From assembly GCA_025210395.1 (NCBI GenBank), contig JAOARV010000065.1, positions 62,001 through 126,000 on the forward strand: DNA of 64,000 nt, written 5' to 3'. Every line of letters starts with the position of its first letter. Position 1 is the stretch's first letter. Below the pieces are notes generated by a model. It saw nothing but the letters and a program-made list of their open reading frames with translations, searched no databases and had not been told where the DNA came from. The position numbers were made by a program, and so were the translations under genes. Shown here one piece after another: positions 34,223-43,790 of this stretch. The DNA is from Marinisporobacter sp. GTDB lineage: Bacteria; Bacillota; Clostridia; Peptostreptococcales; Thermotaleaceae.

Positions 34223-34287
34223 TATATACTTACCTAGATATGCAAATATTATAGTAGAAGTATTTTTAATAAGAGGGTGATGAAAGG

Positions 34288-34506
34288 TTGGAAAAATGGG
34301 TAGCGTTATTTTATGAAGAAATAAAAGATTTTTATAGTTTTTATGTATTATTGTTAAATATTGCTATTGGTTTATTTTGTTTATTGATAGATAGTAAAAC
34401 CCTAAAGAAAAAGAAATTAAGAAAAGAAGCGAAGATTTGTAGGGGTTTAGGATGGTCATATATAGTAGGAGGCACTTTGTTATATATAATTCTCAAGATA
34501 TTTTAA
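34288..34506 (+). CDS. Small two-helix membrane protein (CLC_0170-like)
   Basis: 72 residues from TTG 34288, with GAGGGTG at 34273-34279. Two membrane segments (about 17-36 and 53-71) separated by a very basic loop (DSKTLKKKKLRKEAKICRG). It resembles the small CLC_0170-type proteins found next to clostridial spore germination operons. It ends 17 bp before gerA and is probably co-transcribed with it. No function is known. Confidence 0.7.
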   Translation: MEKWVALFYEEIKDFYSFYVLLLNIAIGLFCLLIDSKTLKKKKLRKEAKICRGLGWSYIVGGTLLYIILKIF

Positions 34507-34523
34507 ATAAAGGAGGATCTAAT

Positions 34524-36110
34524 ATGGATTTTTTTGAAAAATTGTTTCAAAAGAAGGAAGAAGGAAAAATAAAAATTCCAATTAAAAAGGATTATGATAA
34601 AAATTTAAATGAAATAAAAGAAGTACTTAATTTTTGTGATGATGTTATTTATAGAGAATTTAATGTAGGGAAAAATCAAAAAATGAAATTTGCAGCTATT
34701 TATGCAGAGGGACTTGTCAATACAAACTTATTGAATGATTTTGTATTAAAAAACTTGATGGCGTTATCTCCTGATGATCAGGTAGATTTTCACGTACTGA
34801 AGCAAAAAATCTATGAAGTCATAAAAAAAGGTGCTATTGCTGTATCGGATATTAAGGAAATAGATGATATAAATGCAGCCATTGATACGATTCTTTCAGG
34901 GGATACAGTATTGATTTTAGATAAATGGGACAAGTTTTTATCAATCGCTTCAAAAGGATGGCCTATGAGGGGGGTTTCAGAGCCTACAACTGAAACAGTT
35001 ATTAGGGGAGCGAGAGATGGTTTTACAGAAACATTGAGAGTAAATACTGCTTTGGTAAGAAGAAGAGTTCGTGACCCGAAATTCAAAATTAAGCAAATGC
35101 AGTTAGGACAGAGATCAAAAACAGATATTGCTATTCTTTATATAGAGGAAATCGTCAATAAGGATATACTAAAAAAGGTAAAAGAGAGATTAGATCAAAT
35201 CAATATAGATGCTATTTTAGAAAGTGGATATGTAGAGCAACTCATAGAGGATGAATGGAGATCTCCTTTTCCACAGATGCAAAATACCCAAAGACCAGAT
35301 GTGGTAGCGGCAGCTCTTTATGAAGGACGTGTAGGGATTATTATAGATAATACACCCTTTGCCCTTTTGGTGCCAGCAACAGTAGTTACCCTCCTTCAAT
35401 CACCAGAAGATTATAGTGAAAGGTTTTTCATTTCTTCAGCCCTTAGAATATTAAGATTTATATCTATCATGATTGCATTATTATTACCTAGCTTATATAT
35501 AGCAATTACTTCATATCATCCAGGCATGCTTCCTACAGATTTGGTATTATATGTTGCAGGAAGTAGGTTGAATGTACCCTTTCCAGCTTTTATAGAAGCC
35601 TTTATTATGGAAGCTTCTCTTGAATTATTAAGAGAAGCAGGGGTAAGGTTACCAGGACCTATTGGAGGGACTATAGGTATCGTTGGTGGTCTTGTATTAG
35701 GGCAGGCTGCAGTAGAAGCTGGTATCGTTAGTCCTCTTATGGTTATTGTAGTTGCAATAACAGCTCTAGGAGCGAATGCTACCCCTAACTATAGTATTGC
35801 TGTAGCCCTTAGATTGTTAAGATTTATGTTGATGATGTTAGCAGCAGTACTTGGATTATATGGGATTATTCTAGGAAGTATTATTATTCTTACTCATTTA
35901 TGTAACTTAAAGAGTTTTGGCGTACCTTACTTAAGTCCCTTTGTAGCTAGTGAGATGACCTTAAAAGACTTTAAAGATGTTTTTGTTAGAGTCCCCTTAC
36001 ATATGATGAAAAAAAGGCCAGAATTTTTACATAGAAGTGACAACGACCGATTAGGACAGATGAGAATAGATATAGAGACAGAGGATGGTGAAGAAAATGG
36101 AGAGAAATAA
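34524..36110 (+). CDS. gerA: Spore germination protein GerA (A subunit)
   Basis: 528 residues from ATG 34524 (AAGGAGG upstream); the earlier in-frame ATG at 34452 lies inside the preceding gene. GerA-family signature: soluble N-terminal domain, then GRVGIIIDNTPFALLVPATV, AGVRLPGPIGGTIGIVGGLVLG and five to six membrane helices (about 290-470). The A subunit forms the nutrient-gated channel of the germinant receptor in the spore inner membrane. It overlaps gerB. Receptors of this layout (A-B-C) are normally made under sigma-G; no promoter was confirmed. Confidence 0.95.
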   Translation: MDFFEKLFQKKEEGKIKIPIKKDYDKNLNEIKEVLNFCDDVIYREFNVGKNQKMKFAAIYAEGLVNTNLLNDFVLKNLMALSPDDQVDFHVLKQKIYEVIKKGAIAVSDIKEIDDINAAIDTILSGDTVLILDKWDKFLSIASKGWPMRGVSEPTTETVIRGARDGFTETLRVNTALVRRRVRDPKFKIKQMQLGQRSKTDIAILYIEEIVNKDILKKVKERLDQINIDAILESGYVEQLIEDEWRSPFPQMQNTQRPDVVAAALYEGRVGIIIDNTPFALLVPATVVTLLQSPEDYSERFFISSALRILRFISIMIALLLPSLYIAITSYHPGMLPTDLVLYVAGSRLNVPFPAFIEAFIMEASLELLREAGVRLPGPIGGTIGIVGGLVLGQAAVEAGIVSPLMVIVVAITALGANATPNYSIAVALRLLRFMLMMLAAVLGLYGIILGSIIILTHLCNLKSFGVPYLSPFVASEMTLKDFKDVFVRVPLHMMKKRPEFLHRSDNDRLGQMRIDIETEDGEENGEK

Positions 36111-37203
36111 TGATAAAATTTCAAGCTTTCAATTAGGGATGATTCTTGCTGTGACTATAATAGGGATAGGTTTTTTAACCCTTCCTAGAAACCTTGCAGA
36201 AGAAGTTGGTCCTGATGGATGGGTTGTACTTTTATTAGGCAGTGTTATAGCTTTTATAGTAGGACGATTGATGGTTGTACTTATGCAAAAGTTTCCTCAA
36301 GAAACAATAATAGAAGTCAATAGTAGTCTAATGGGTAAACCATTAGGGACGATTATTTCTATAGGCTTTTTCATACATTGTATTATATTTGCGGCTATTG
36401 AAGTAAGAGTTTCTGGAGAGATTACAAAAGAGTATCTTCTTTTGAATACGCCTATCGAAGTATTGATGATTGCTTTATTAATTGGGGCAGTCTATTTAGT
36501 TAGAAGTGGGATAGAACCCATTGGGAGAATGGCACAAATTATTTTACCTGTTGTGACTATTATTGCTATTGTTGTCATATTGCCTGTTCTTCCAGAACTA
36601 GATTTAACAAACCTTTTACCAGTACTTAAAACACCTATTCATAAAATTATAGGAGCTATTTCAACTGTGTTTTTTAGCTTTATGGGAATAGAATTAATAT
36701 TATTATTCTCATCATTTGTAATAAAACCTAAAAATATGAAAAAATATACTTCTTTAGCTGTTGTTATGGTAGCAGCAATATATATGTTTATTCTTGTTGT
36801 AGTGGTTACAAGATTTGGATTGATTGAAACTACCCATATTATATGGCCAGTTCTTGAACTTTTTAAGACAGTAGATTTGCCAGGAGCTTTTATAGAAAAT
36901 ATAGAAGCTTTTATTATAGCAATTTGGATGCTATCTGTATTTATGACATTAGCAACATTATATTTTGGTGCTAGTTTGGTATTAAGTCGTATTTTAAAAT
37001 CAAAGGAGCACAATTATTTTGTTTTGCCTATTCTTCCTATGATCTATTATCTAGCTTTGATTCCTGATAATATTGCTCAAGTTTCGGATTATATGAATAT
37101 GTATTCAAATTGTTTTGGTATTTTTTATATCATCTTATTGCCTCTTTTACTTCTAAGTATAAGTATCTTTAAAAAGAATAAAGGAGGGAAAAGGCATGCA
37201 TAA
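36097..37203 (+). CDS. gerB: Spore germination permease GerB (B subunit)
   Basis: 368 residues from ATG 36097 (an ATG at 36085 is also in frame). APC-type permease fold with about ten membrane segments; starts ISSFQLGMILAVTIIGIGFLTLP and ends in the LPLLLLSISIFKKN tail. It is the presumed germinant-binding subunit. The gene overlaps the end of gerA by 14 bp and gerC by 8 bp, indicating tight translational coupling. Confidence 0.94.
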   Translation: MERNNDKISSFQLGMILAVTIIGIGFLTLPRNLAEEVGPDGWVVLLLGSVIAFIVGRLMVVLMQKFPQETIIEVNSSLMGKPLGTIISIGFFIHCIIFAAIEVRVSGEITKEYLLLNTPIEVLMIALLIGAVYLVRSGIEPIGRMAQIILPVVTIIAIVVILPVLPELDLTNLLPVLKTPIHKIIGAISTVFFSFMGIELILLFSSFVIKPKNMKKYTSLAVVMVAAIYMFILVVVVTRFGLIETTHIIWPVLELFKTVDLPGAFIENIEAFIIAIWMLSVFMTLATLYFGASLVLSRILKSKEHNYFVLPILPMIYYLALIPDNIAQVSDYMNMYSNCFGIFYIILLPLLLLSISIFKKNKGGKRHA

Positions 37204-38362
37204 AAGGAAAATGATTTGTATGCTAATGATCACGACCATACTGATCACAGGATGCTGGGATAAGGTAGAAATTGATAAAAGAGCATTTGTATTGCTAGTA
37301 GGAGTGGATAAGTTTGAGCAGAATGAAGAAGATGGAAAAATAAATAAAAATGAAAATTCTGAGGAAATTCCCCCAAATAGATATAGAGTAACCTTTGCTT
37401 ATCCAAATACAGGTGTATTTGCTGGAAAAGGAGAAGGAGATCCTAAATTTTCTTATACTTCTGTTGGAGTCAATATAGATGATACAATAGAAAATTTAGG
37501 TACTAGAATGGATAAAACTCTGTTTTATAGGCATACAAAAGCCATTATTTTAGGGAAGGACGTGGCAAAGGATGAAAGGTTATTAAGAGAAATGTTAGAT
37601 GTTATAGAGAGAAGTCCTCAAGTGGGAAGAAAGGTACATTTGTTAGTTGCTAAAGAAAAGGCGCAGGATATTATTCGTACAGAAGCAAAAAGTGAACCTG
37701 TTCTTGGATTGTATATTAGGGAGTTGATGGAGCAAAGAATGAGAACGGCCAAAATGGTAGATGCAGATTTAGGATATATTTTAAGAAGTCTACATGAAAG
37801 TCATGCGGCTATTATACCTATCATTTCATCTTCAAAAGATGAATTCAAGATTGTAGGAATGGGCATATTAAAAGGCTTTAAGATGGTGGGTGAATTAAGT
37901 GGTGTAGATGCTAAAAATATTATGTTTATGTTTGATAAGGTGAAACGCAGTATTTTAAATGTAAAAGTAGATGATTTGATTGTAGCCTTAGATCTTACAG
38001 AGGTAAAAACAAAAAAGAGAGTTTATGAAAAGAATGGTCATATTTATACTAGTTTTCATATAGAAACAGAAGGAAATTTAGAACAGCATCTATTTGAAGT
38101 AAAAGCTCAACCTCTTGATAATCAATATATTCAAAAAATAGAAAAAGTAGCAGAAAAATATCTTGAAGAACAAATAAAAACTACTTATAAAAAAATACAA
38201 AAAGATTTTGGAGCAGATTTAATACAAGCTGGAGAATATTTGAGGAAATATGAACCAGATGTATGGAAAGAAGTAAAGGATGATTGGGCTGAAATATATC
38301 CTAAGACAAAAGTAGAGGTTCATGCAGAGATAAAAATAAGAAGAATTGGTGTCACACAATAA
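37196..38362 (+). CDS. gerC: Spore germination lipoprotein GerC (C subunit)
   Basis: 388 residues. Lipobox LITGC at about 15-19 (…TTILITGCWDKVEIDKRAF), then the Ger(x)C fold including the conserved WDxxEID and GVDKF start and the VEVHAEIKIRRIG strand at the end. The lipoprotein subunit lies at the outer face of the inner spore membrane. The ATG follows AAGGAGGG inside gerB. Confidence 0.94.
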   Translation: MHKRKMICMLMITTILITGCWDKVEIDKRAFVLLVGVDKFEQNEEDGKINKNENSEEIPPNRYRVTFAYPNTGVFAGKGEGDPKFSYTSVGVNIDDTIENLGTRMDKTLFYRHTKAIILGKDVAKDERLLREMLDVIERSPQVGRKVHLLVAKEKAQDIIRTEAKSEPVLGLYIRELMEQRMRTAKMVDADLGYILRSLHESHAAIIPIISSSKDEFKIVGMGILKGFKMVGELSGVDAKNIMFMFDKVKRSILNVKVDDLIVALDLTEVKTKKRVYEKNGHIYTSFHIETEGNLEQHLFEVKAQPLDNQYIQKIEKVAEKYLEEQIKTTYKKIQKDFGADLIQAGEYLRKYEPDVWKEVKDDWAEIYPKTKVEVHAEIKIRRIGVTQ

Positions 38363-38389
38363 AAATTCAGGAAAAATCTATAAAATTTA

Positions 38390-38418
38390 GTTTAAAATTT
38401 CCCCTTTTTGATAATACT
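38390..38418 (+). promoter_or_regulatory. Sigma-F promoter of spoIIR
   Basis: GTTTA, 15 bp, GATAATACT. Compared with GYWTA / 15-16 bp / GGNRANANT there is a single mismatch. spoIIR is a known sigma-F target, which supports the match. Confidence 0.72.
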
Positions 38419-38456
38419 GAAAGTATACTAAGAGATTAGCAATAGGGGGAGTTTTT

Positions 38457-39122
38457 ATGAAAAAGAAAAAAAGTTTTATGATTGGAATGATATTGATTAC
38501 ATTTATAACAGCTATAGTTTATGGATTTACTGGAGACGTATATAAAAATCAAAAAAGCTATAAAGAGCAGCTCATTCGATTCCATGTTCTTGCAAATAGT
38601 GATTCTCCTGAGGATCAAGCTCTAAAGCTAAAGGTAAGAGATAGAATTATTAGTGAGATGAATCCTAAATTTGATCAATCAAAGAGTTTAGATGAAACAA
38701 GAGAAATTATTAAAAAAAATTTAAAAAGTATAGAAAAGATTGCTATGGAAGAAATTAAAAAAAATAATTATCAATATTTTGTAAAAGCTACACTTGGAGA
38801 TTTTGATTTTCCTACAAAAAATTATGGATGCATTACTATGCCTGCTGGAAATTACGAAGCGTTAAGAGTAGTTATTGGAAAGGGAGAAGGGGCTAACTGG
38901 TGGTGCGTATTATTTCCTCCCTTATGCTTTATTGATATGAAAAATGGTTTAACAGATGAAAGAACGAAAAAAGAAATGATGAATGTACTGACAGAAGAAG
39001 AATTTAAGATGATCAGTACAGCTAGTAGTGAAGGAAAGATTCCTATTAAACTAAAGTTTAAGGTTGTAGAAATATTAGAAGAAGCAAAGCTGAAATTAAA
39101 TAAGGTAGTAGGAATGAAATAA
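38457..39122 (+). CDS. spoIIR: Stage II sporulation protein R
   Basis: 221 residues. A single N-terminal membrane/signal segment (about 8-24) is followed by the SpoIIR core: LIRFHVLANSDSPEDQALKLKVRDRI (about 40-65), YGCITMPAGNYEALRVVIG and GANWWCVLFPPLCFID. Made in the forespore under sigma-F and secreted to trigger SpoIIGA cleavage of pro-sigma-E in the mother cell. It thus controls the sigma factor that may express recombinase 2. ATG after TAGGGGG. Confidence 0.95.
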   Translation: MKKKKSFMIGMILITFITAIVYGFTGDVYKNQKSYKEQLIRFHVLANSDSPEDQALKLKVRDRIISEMNPKFDQSKSLDETREIIKKNLKSIEKIAMEEIKKNNYQYFVKATLGDFDFPTKNYGCITMPAGNYEALRVVIGKGEGANWWCVLFPPLCFIDMKNGLTDERTKKEMMNVLTEEEFKMISTASSEGKIPIKLKFKVVEILEEAKLKLNKVVGMK

Positions 39123-39148
39123 AGCAAAGGGTAACCTTTGCTTTATTA
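39121..39148 (+). terminator. Terminator after spoIIR
   Basis: AAAGCAAAGG / CCTTTGCTTT, 4-nt loop GTAA, overlapping the spoIIR stop codon; followed by ATTATG, so the T-tract is weak. Confidence 0.75.
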
Positions 39149-39245
39149 TGTTGTATCCAAAATAATCCATATATCCCAAAGTGGAATAATTGATGAAAAC
39201 CTTACAAAAAATAATAGAGAATCAAAAGTGAAAGGAGGATGAAAA

Positions 39246-39941
39246 TTGAAACAAAAATCATTAAAAGTCATTGTTTTGATGATACTCATTGGTGTGTGTT
39301 TCTCTATTATTTTCAATATAGGAGTTGCACAAGGAACCCTATATTGGGGATCTAGTGGAGCAGACGTAAAGACCCTTCAAACTAAGCTTAAGAATTGGGG
39401 ATATTATAAGGGACCTATAGATGGTGTGTTTGGTGGAGGTACCTTTACAGCTGTAAAAGATTTTCAAAGAAAAAATGGATTAACACCTGATGGTGTTGTT
39501 GGACCTCAAACAGCAGCAAAATTAGGGATGCCTGTAAAGCGTGGTAGTAAAGATACAGATTATAAACCTAGTAATAAAGGAACACCAAGGAATGATGAAA
39601 TAATCTTGCTGGCAAAGGCAATAACAGGAGAGGCGAGAGGAGAACCTTACATAGGGCAGGTAGCAGTAGGTGCGGTTGTTTTAAATAGAACAAGAAATCC
39701 TTCGTTTCCGAATACTATCGCAGGAGTGGTTTATCAACCTGGAGCATTTACAGCAGTAAGTGATGGACAAATCAATTTAGCTCCAGCTGATAGCTGTGTA
39801 AAAGCAGCACAAGATGCAATGAATGGATGGGACCCTACAGGGGGATGCTTGTATTATTGGAATCCTGCAACGGCTACAAGTAAATGGATTTGGTCAAGAA
39901 AAGTAGTCAAAAAAATAGGGAAGCATTGGTTTGGAAATTAA
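39246..39941 (+). CDS. sleB: Spore cortex-lytic enzyme SleB
   Basis: 231 residues from TTG 39246 (AGGAGG 7 bp upstream). Signal peptide about 1-30, a peptidoglycan-binding domain (about 35-95, GADVKTLQTKLKNWGYYKGPIDG) and a Hydrolase_2 domain with the catalytic Glu in AKAITGEARGEPY and WSRKVVKKIGKHWFGN at the end. A lytic transglycosylase that degrades muramic-lactam cortex at germination. It is translationally linked to ypeB, whose product it needs for stability. Confidence 0.96.
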   Translation: MKQKSLKVIVLMILIGVCFSIIFNIGVAQGTLYWGSSGADVKTLQTKLKNWGYYKGPIDGVFGGGTFTAVKDFQRKNGLTPDGVVGPQTAAKLGMPVKRGSKDTDYKPSNKGTPRNDEIILLAKAITGEARGEPYIGQVAVGAVVLNRTRNPSFPNTIAGVVYQPGAFTAVSDGQINLAPADSCVKAAQDAMNGWDPTGGCLYYWNPATATSKWIWSRKVVKKIGKHWFGN

Positions 39942-39954
39942 GGAGGTGAATCCT

Positions 39955-41319
39955 ATGAAAAGAAATGCTGTGATTATCATTCTTGTTGTAGCTTTAATAG
40001 GCACTAGCCTATGGGGATACAATCAGTATAAGGAAAAGAATGAATACTACACATTTTTAGATAATCAATTTCAAAGAATGTATTATGATTTGATGGGAAG
40101 CGTAGAAACGATTACCACAGATTTATCAAAATTAATGGTAGCTAGCCAAAAAAAAGAAAATGTTTTGTTATATTCTAACATATGGCAAAATGCGTATAAT
40201 GCTCAAGAAAAGCTATCACAGCTTCCTATTAAACACGCAGATATTACAAAAACAGAAAAGTTTTTGAACCAATTAGGTGATTATACATTTGCTATGTATA
40301 ATCGTAGTATGGATCAAGAAACCTTAGGAGAAAAAGAAATCGGAAATCTAGAAAAACTTCATAATTATGCTTTAGAATTATCAGAAGATCTTCACGATCT
40401 TCAAGAAAATGCTTTAAAAGGTACAGTATGGAAGGGAGAGCTAAGAAGAAAGGGAAGTGAAAAATTAAATAAAGAAGCAGAAAAGGAAAACCCTATTCAA
40501 TTAAAATTTAATAAATTTGAAGAAAGAATGGTAGAATACCCAGAGCTTATTTATGATGGGCCCTTCTCAGAACACGTAATCGCAGGAATGCGACCAAGAT
40601 TAAAGGGAGATAAAATCACACAAAAAGAAGCAGAGAAAAAAGTAATAGAATTTTTAGGGGGAGGAAAAGTTGATAAAGTACAAAAAATCACAAATGGACA
40701 AGGAAGAATTGATACCTACAGCTTTGAAGTAATCCCTAAAAATCAAGAGAAAGATAAGGGAAACCCTACATATATTGATATTAGTCAAAGAAATGGATAT
40801 GTAGTGTGGCTTCTCAATAATCGACAAGTAAAAAAAGCAAATATTTCTCCAAAGCAGGCAGTAAAGCATGCATCAAAGTTTTTAGAGGATAAAGGGTTTA
40901 AAAATATGGTTCCTACTTATACACTTAGATATGATAAGGTTGTTCTTATAAACTATGTATATAAACAGGACGATGTGATTATGTATCCTGATTTGATCAA
41001 AGTAAAAATTGCTTTAGATAATGGAGAAATAGTAGGCTTTGATACAACACATTTTTTAACAACAAACTATAAAAGAACTATAAAAGAGCCTAAAATAACA
41101 GCTAAAGAAGCAAAGGAAAAAATAAGTTTACGTGCTACTATTGAAAAAGAGCCACAGCTTTGTATGATTCCAACTAGTAGCTTTGGTGAAATTTATTGCT
41201 ATGAATTTGAAGCAAGCTACAAAGGAGACCAGTTTATTATCTATATTAATGCCAATACAGGAGAAGAAGAAAAGATTTTAAAGCTTATAAAAAATGAAAA
41301 TGGAACATTGATGATCTAA
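39955..41319 (+). CDS. ypeB: Germination protein YpeB
   Basis: 454 residues from ATG 39955 (AGGAGGTGA upstream). N-terminal membrane anchor (about 5-22), a helical domain (about 35-180) and three PepSY-like domains in the C-terminal half (for example around KITQKEAEKKVIEFLGG and ISPKQAVKHASKFLEDKG). Partner and stabiliser of SleB in the dormant spore. It starts 13 bp after sleB. Confidence 0.95.
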   Translation: MKRNAVIIILVVALIGTSLWGYNQYKEKNEYYTFLDNQFQRMYYDLMGSVETITTDLSKLMVASQKKENVLLYSNIWQNAYNAQEKLSQLPIKHADITKTEKFLNQLGDYTFAMYNRSMDQETLGEKEIGNLEKLHNYALELSEDLHDLQENALKGTVWKGELRRKGSEKLNKEAEKENPIQLKFNKFEERMVEYPELIYDGPFSEHVIAGMRPRLKGDKITQKEAEKKVIEFLGGGKVDKVQKITNGQGRIDTYSFEVIPKNQEKDKGNPTYIDISQRNGYVVWLLNNRQVKKANISPKQAVKHASKFLEDKGFKNMVPTYTLRYDKVVLINYVYKQDDVIMYPDLIKVKIALDNGEIVGFDTTHFLTTNYKRTIKEPKITAKEAKEKISLRATIEKEPQLCMIPTSSFGEIYCYEFEASYKGDQFIIYINANTGEEEKILKLIKNENGTLMI

Positions 41320-41322
41320 AGG

Positions 41323-41363
41323 GTATACAGCTGAGGTTTTTTTCCTAGGCTGTATATTTTTAT
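41323..41363 (+). terminator. Terminator after ypeB
   Basis: GTATACAGC (41323-41331) pairs with GCTGTATAT (41349-41357) above a longer imperfect inner stem, followed by TTTTT. Confidence 0.75.
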
Positions 41364-41471
41364 AGGGCATTGGTGCTATTAAAGTCAAAAATAATTTGAT
41401 TAATAAATCTCATAAGTATAGAATATTAATGAATTAAATAAAAAATAATGGAATTGAGGGAGGTTTTTTTT

Positions 41472-42551
41472 ATGATTAAAAAAATAAATGTAGCTATTGT
41501 ATTTGGTAGTAAATCAGGAGAGCATGAAATATCCCTTATGTCAGCAACATCTGTGATGAAAGCTATAGATCAAGAAAAATATAATGTACTTCCTGTAGGG
41601 ATTACTAAAGAGGGGCATTGGATGATTTATAATGGACCTACTCAAGATATAGAAACAGGAGAATGGGAAGCAATTGCAAAGAAAGAAATGAAAGAAAATC
41701 CTAACGAAAAGGTTTCTGTTATTCCATTAAGCGGAGAAATTCAAAGACTTTCAGATAGGGTAGATGTAGTTTTTCCAGTACTTCATGGTCCTTTTGGAGA
41801 AGACGGAACCATACAAGGGTTATTAGAAATGATAGATCTTCCTTATGTAGGAGCAGGAGTATTAGCATCAGCTGTAGGAATGGATAAGATCTATACAAAG
41901 AAAGTTTTTGAACATGAAGGGTTACCTGTAGGAAAGTATATGACTATTATGAGAAAAGATTTTAGAGAAAATCAACAAGAGACGATTAATAGGATTGAAA
42001 AAGATTTTGAGTATCCAGTTTTTTTAAAACCTGCAAATTTAGGATCAAGTGTAGGAATCACAAAAGCTCATAATCGAGAAGAATTGATTAAAGGAATCGA
42101 AAAAGCAGGAGAACACGATAGAAAAATATTATTAGAAGCGTTCATCCATGGAAGGGAAATTGAATGTGGTGTTCTTGGAAATGATGATCCGAAGGCTTCT
42201 ATTGTAGGTGAGATTTTACCATCTCATGAATTTTATGACTATGATGCAAAATATTTTGATGATGGAAAATCTAAGATGGTTATCCCTGCAAATATTCCTC
42301 AAGAAAAAGCAGAAGAAATTAGAGATCAGGCAGTAAAAGCTTATAAGGCTATAGATTGTTCAGGTCTTGCGAGGGTAGATTTTTTCTTAGAAAAAGATAC
42401 AATGAAAGTATATATTAATGAAGTCAACACCATGCCAGGGTTTACAAAATATAGTATGTATCCTTTATTATGGGAAAAAACAGGACTTTCTTATGGAAAA
42501 TTAATCGACCGACTCATCACATTAGCAATAGAAAGATATGAAGAAAGATAG
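41472..42551 (+). CDS. ddl: D-alanine--D-alanine ligase
   Basis: 359 residues from ATG 41472 (GGGAGG 8 bp upstream; the TTG at 41448 precedes that site). ATP-grasp fold: VAIVFGSKSGEHEISLMSA at the start (about residues 5-23), the substrate Ser in LGSSVGITKA, and the metal-binding EVNTMPGFT near the end. Makes the D-Ala-D-Ala dipeptide for peptidoglycan precursors. Confidence 0.96.
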   Translation: MIKKINVAIVFGSKSGEHEISLMSATSVMKAIDQEKYNVLPVGITKEGHWMIYNGPTQDIETGEWEAIAKKEMKENPNEKVSVIPLSGEIQRLSDRVDVVFPVLHGPFGEDGTIQGLLEMIDLPYVGAGVLASAVGMDKIYTKKVFEHEGLPVGKYMTIMRKDFRENQQETINRIEKDFEYPVFLKPANLGSSVGITKAHNREELIKGIEKAGEHDRKILLEAFIHGREIECGVLGNDDPKASIVGEILPSHEFYDYDAKYFDDGKSKMVIPANIPQEKAEEIRDQAVKAYKAIDCSGLARVDFFLEKDTMKVYINEVNTMPGFTKYSMYPLLWEKTGLSYGKLIDRLITLAIERYEER

Positions 42552-42568
42552 AATAGAGAGGTGTACGA

Positions 42569-42985
42569 ATGAAAAATGTAATGTTGAAAATACAAGGACT
42601 ACAAACCAGTATAGATGGAGAAGAAAATGAGATAGAATTAATCACCGAAGGAAAATTATATCAAAAAGGAAATGCCATGTATCTAGTATATGAGGAATCT
42701 GAACTTTCGGGAATGGAAGGATGTACCACTACCGTGAAAGTGATACAAGATCAAATATCTATGAAAAGATTTGGAAAAGCTAAATCAGAAATTATTTTTG
42801 AAAAGGGTAAACCCTATAATACCAATTATCATACTCCTTATGGAATGTTTGATATGGAAGTATTAACGAAGGATATGACCTATAGTCTTACGGATGAATA
42901 TAAAGGAGAATTGTTTATAGAATATTTTGTGAATCTTGAGGGAATAGCAGAAAGTACAAATCAACTGCGTATAAAGATTATGTAA
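42569..42985 (+). CDS. DUF1934 beta-barrel protein
   Basis: 138 residues, lipocalin-like DUF1934 pattern: QGLQTSIDGEENEIELITEG at the start, NAMYLVYEESELSGMEGCTT, and the conserved YNTNYHTPYGMFDMEVLT (about 90-107). Function unknown. In many Clostridia this gene lies directly before argS; here the next gene is an argS relative without its catalytic core. Confidence 0.88.
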   Translation: MKNVMLKIQGLQTSIDGEENEIELITEGKLYQKGNAMYLVYEESELSGMEGCTTTVKVIQDQISMKRFGKAKSEIIFEKGKPYNTNYHTPYGMFDMEVLTKDMTYSLTDEYKGELFIEYFVNLEGIAESTNQLRIKIM

Positions 42986-43006
42986 AGAATGAAGTGAGTT
43001 GTAGAG

Positions 43007-43786
43007 ATGAAAAATAAAGGGAAAATAAAAATACAAAAGATGATTCAAAAAGTACTAAAAGATTTTTTAAAATACGAAATAGCGTTAGATGAGATTGAAG
43101 TAGTGGAACCTAAAAAGGATGAGCATGGAGATTATACGACAAATATAGCTTTGAGACTTGCTAAAATATTAAAAAAATCACCTATGGATCTAGCTAGTAA
43201 TCTAGTAGAAAATATAAAAAATAAATATGCTTTATTTGAAAAAGTAGAATTTGTTCACCCTGGATTTATAAATTTTTTCTTTAAGCCCCAGGTTTTATGT
43301 GAGTTTTTAGATTTTGAAGAGGAAGAAGCGAAGGTAAACAAGAAAAATTTAAAGGATTTATTTGAAGAATCTTCTTTAAAAGAAATGATTCAAGAGCATG
43401 ATTTAAAGGATATAGAATCTGTACAATATACACATAGTAGAACATACTCCATCATCAAAATATTTAAAGATGAAGGGATCAGGATACAAGATCTTCAAAA
43501 AGAAAATTTGAATATAGAGATGAATCAACTTGAAAAAAGCTTAATGAAAAAAATGATGAAGTACCCAAACATTATTGAAAAAGCAGTAGTATCAAAAAAA
43601 ATAGATGGGCTAGTGGCATATATGTTTGAATTAAATGAATTATTTTATCGATTTCATGAAAAAATCCTTTTTAGAAAGCTTGACAAACCTAAATTGTATG
43701 TTACGCTAAAAATAGTAGAGCATGTAAGGAATGTTATGAAAAATATATTGGAACTTTTTTCCATAGAAGCTCCTGAAAAGATGTAA
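43007..43786 (+). CDS. Arginyl-tRNA-synthetase-like protein lacking the catalytic domain
   Basis: 259 residues. Residues 1-95 match the ArgRS N-terminal additional domain (EIEVVEPKKDEHGDYTTNIA, FVHPGFINFFF). From about 140 the sequence matches the C-terminal DALR anticodon-binding domain (ESVQYTHSRTYSIIKIF ... FYRFHEKILFR). The roughly 300-residue Rossmann domain with the HIGH- and KMSK-type motifs, expected between them, is absent and replaced by a 40-residue Lys/Glu-rich linker. The frame is clean, so it is an evolved paralogue or a tidy internal deletion rather than fresh decay. It cannot charge tRNA; a full argS must be elsewhere. It occupies the usual argS position after DUF1934. Confidence 0.82.
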   Translation: MKNKGKIKIQKMIQKVLKDFLKYEIALDEIEVVEPKKDEHGDYTTNIALRLAKILKKSPMDLASNLVENIKNKYALFEKVEFVHPGFINFFFKPQVLCEFLDFEEEEAKVNKKNLKDLFEESSLKEMIQEHDLKDIESVQYTHSRTYSIIKIFKDEGIRIQDLQKENLNIEMNQLEKSLMKKMMKYPNIIEKAVVSKKIDGLVAYMFELNELFYRFHEKILFRKLDKPKLYVTLKIVEHVRNVMKNILELFSIEAPEKM

Positions 43787-43790
43787 AAAT

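Noticed and set aside
39149-39245. Sigma-G promoter for sleB-ypeB
   Set aside because: Expected from the family, but no -35/-10 pair with acceptable spacing could be seen.
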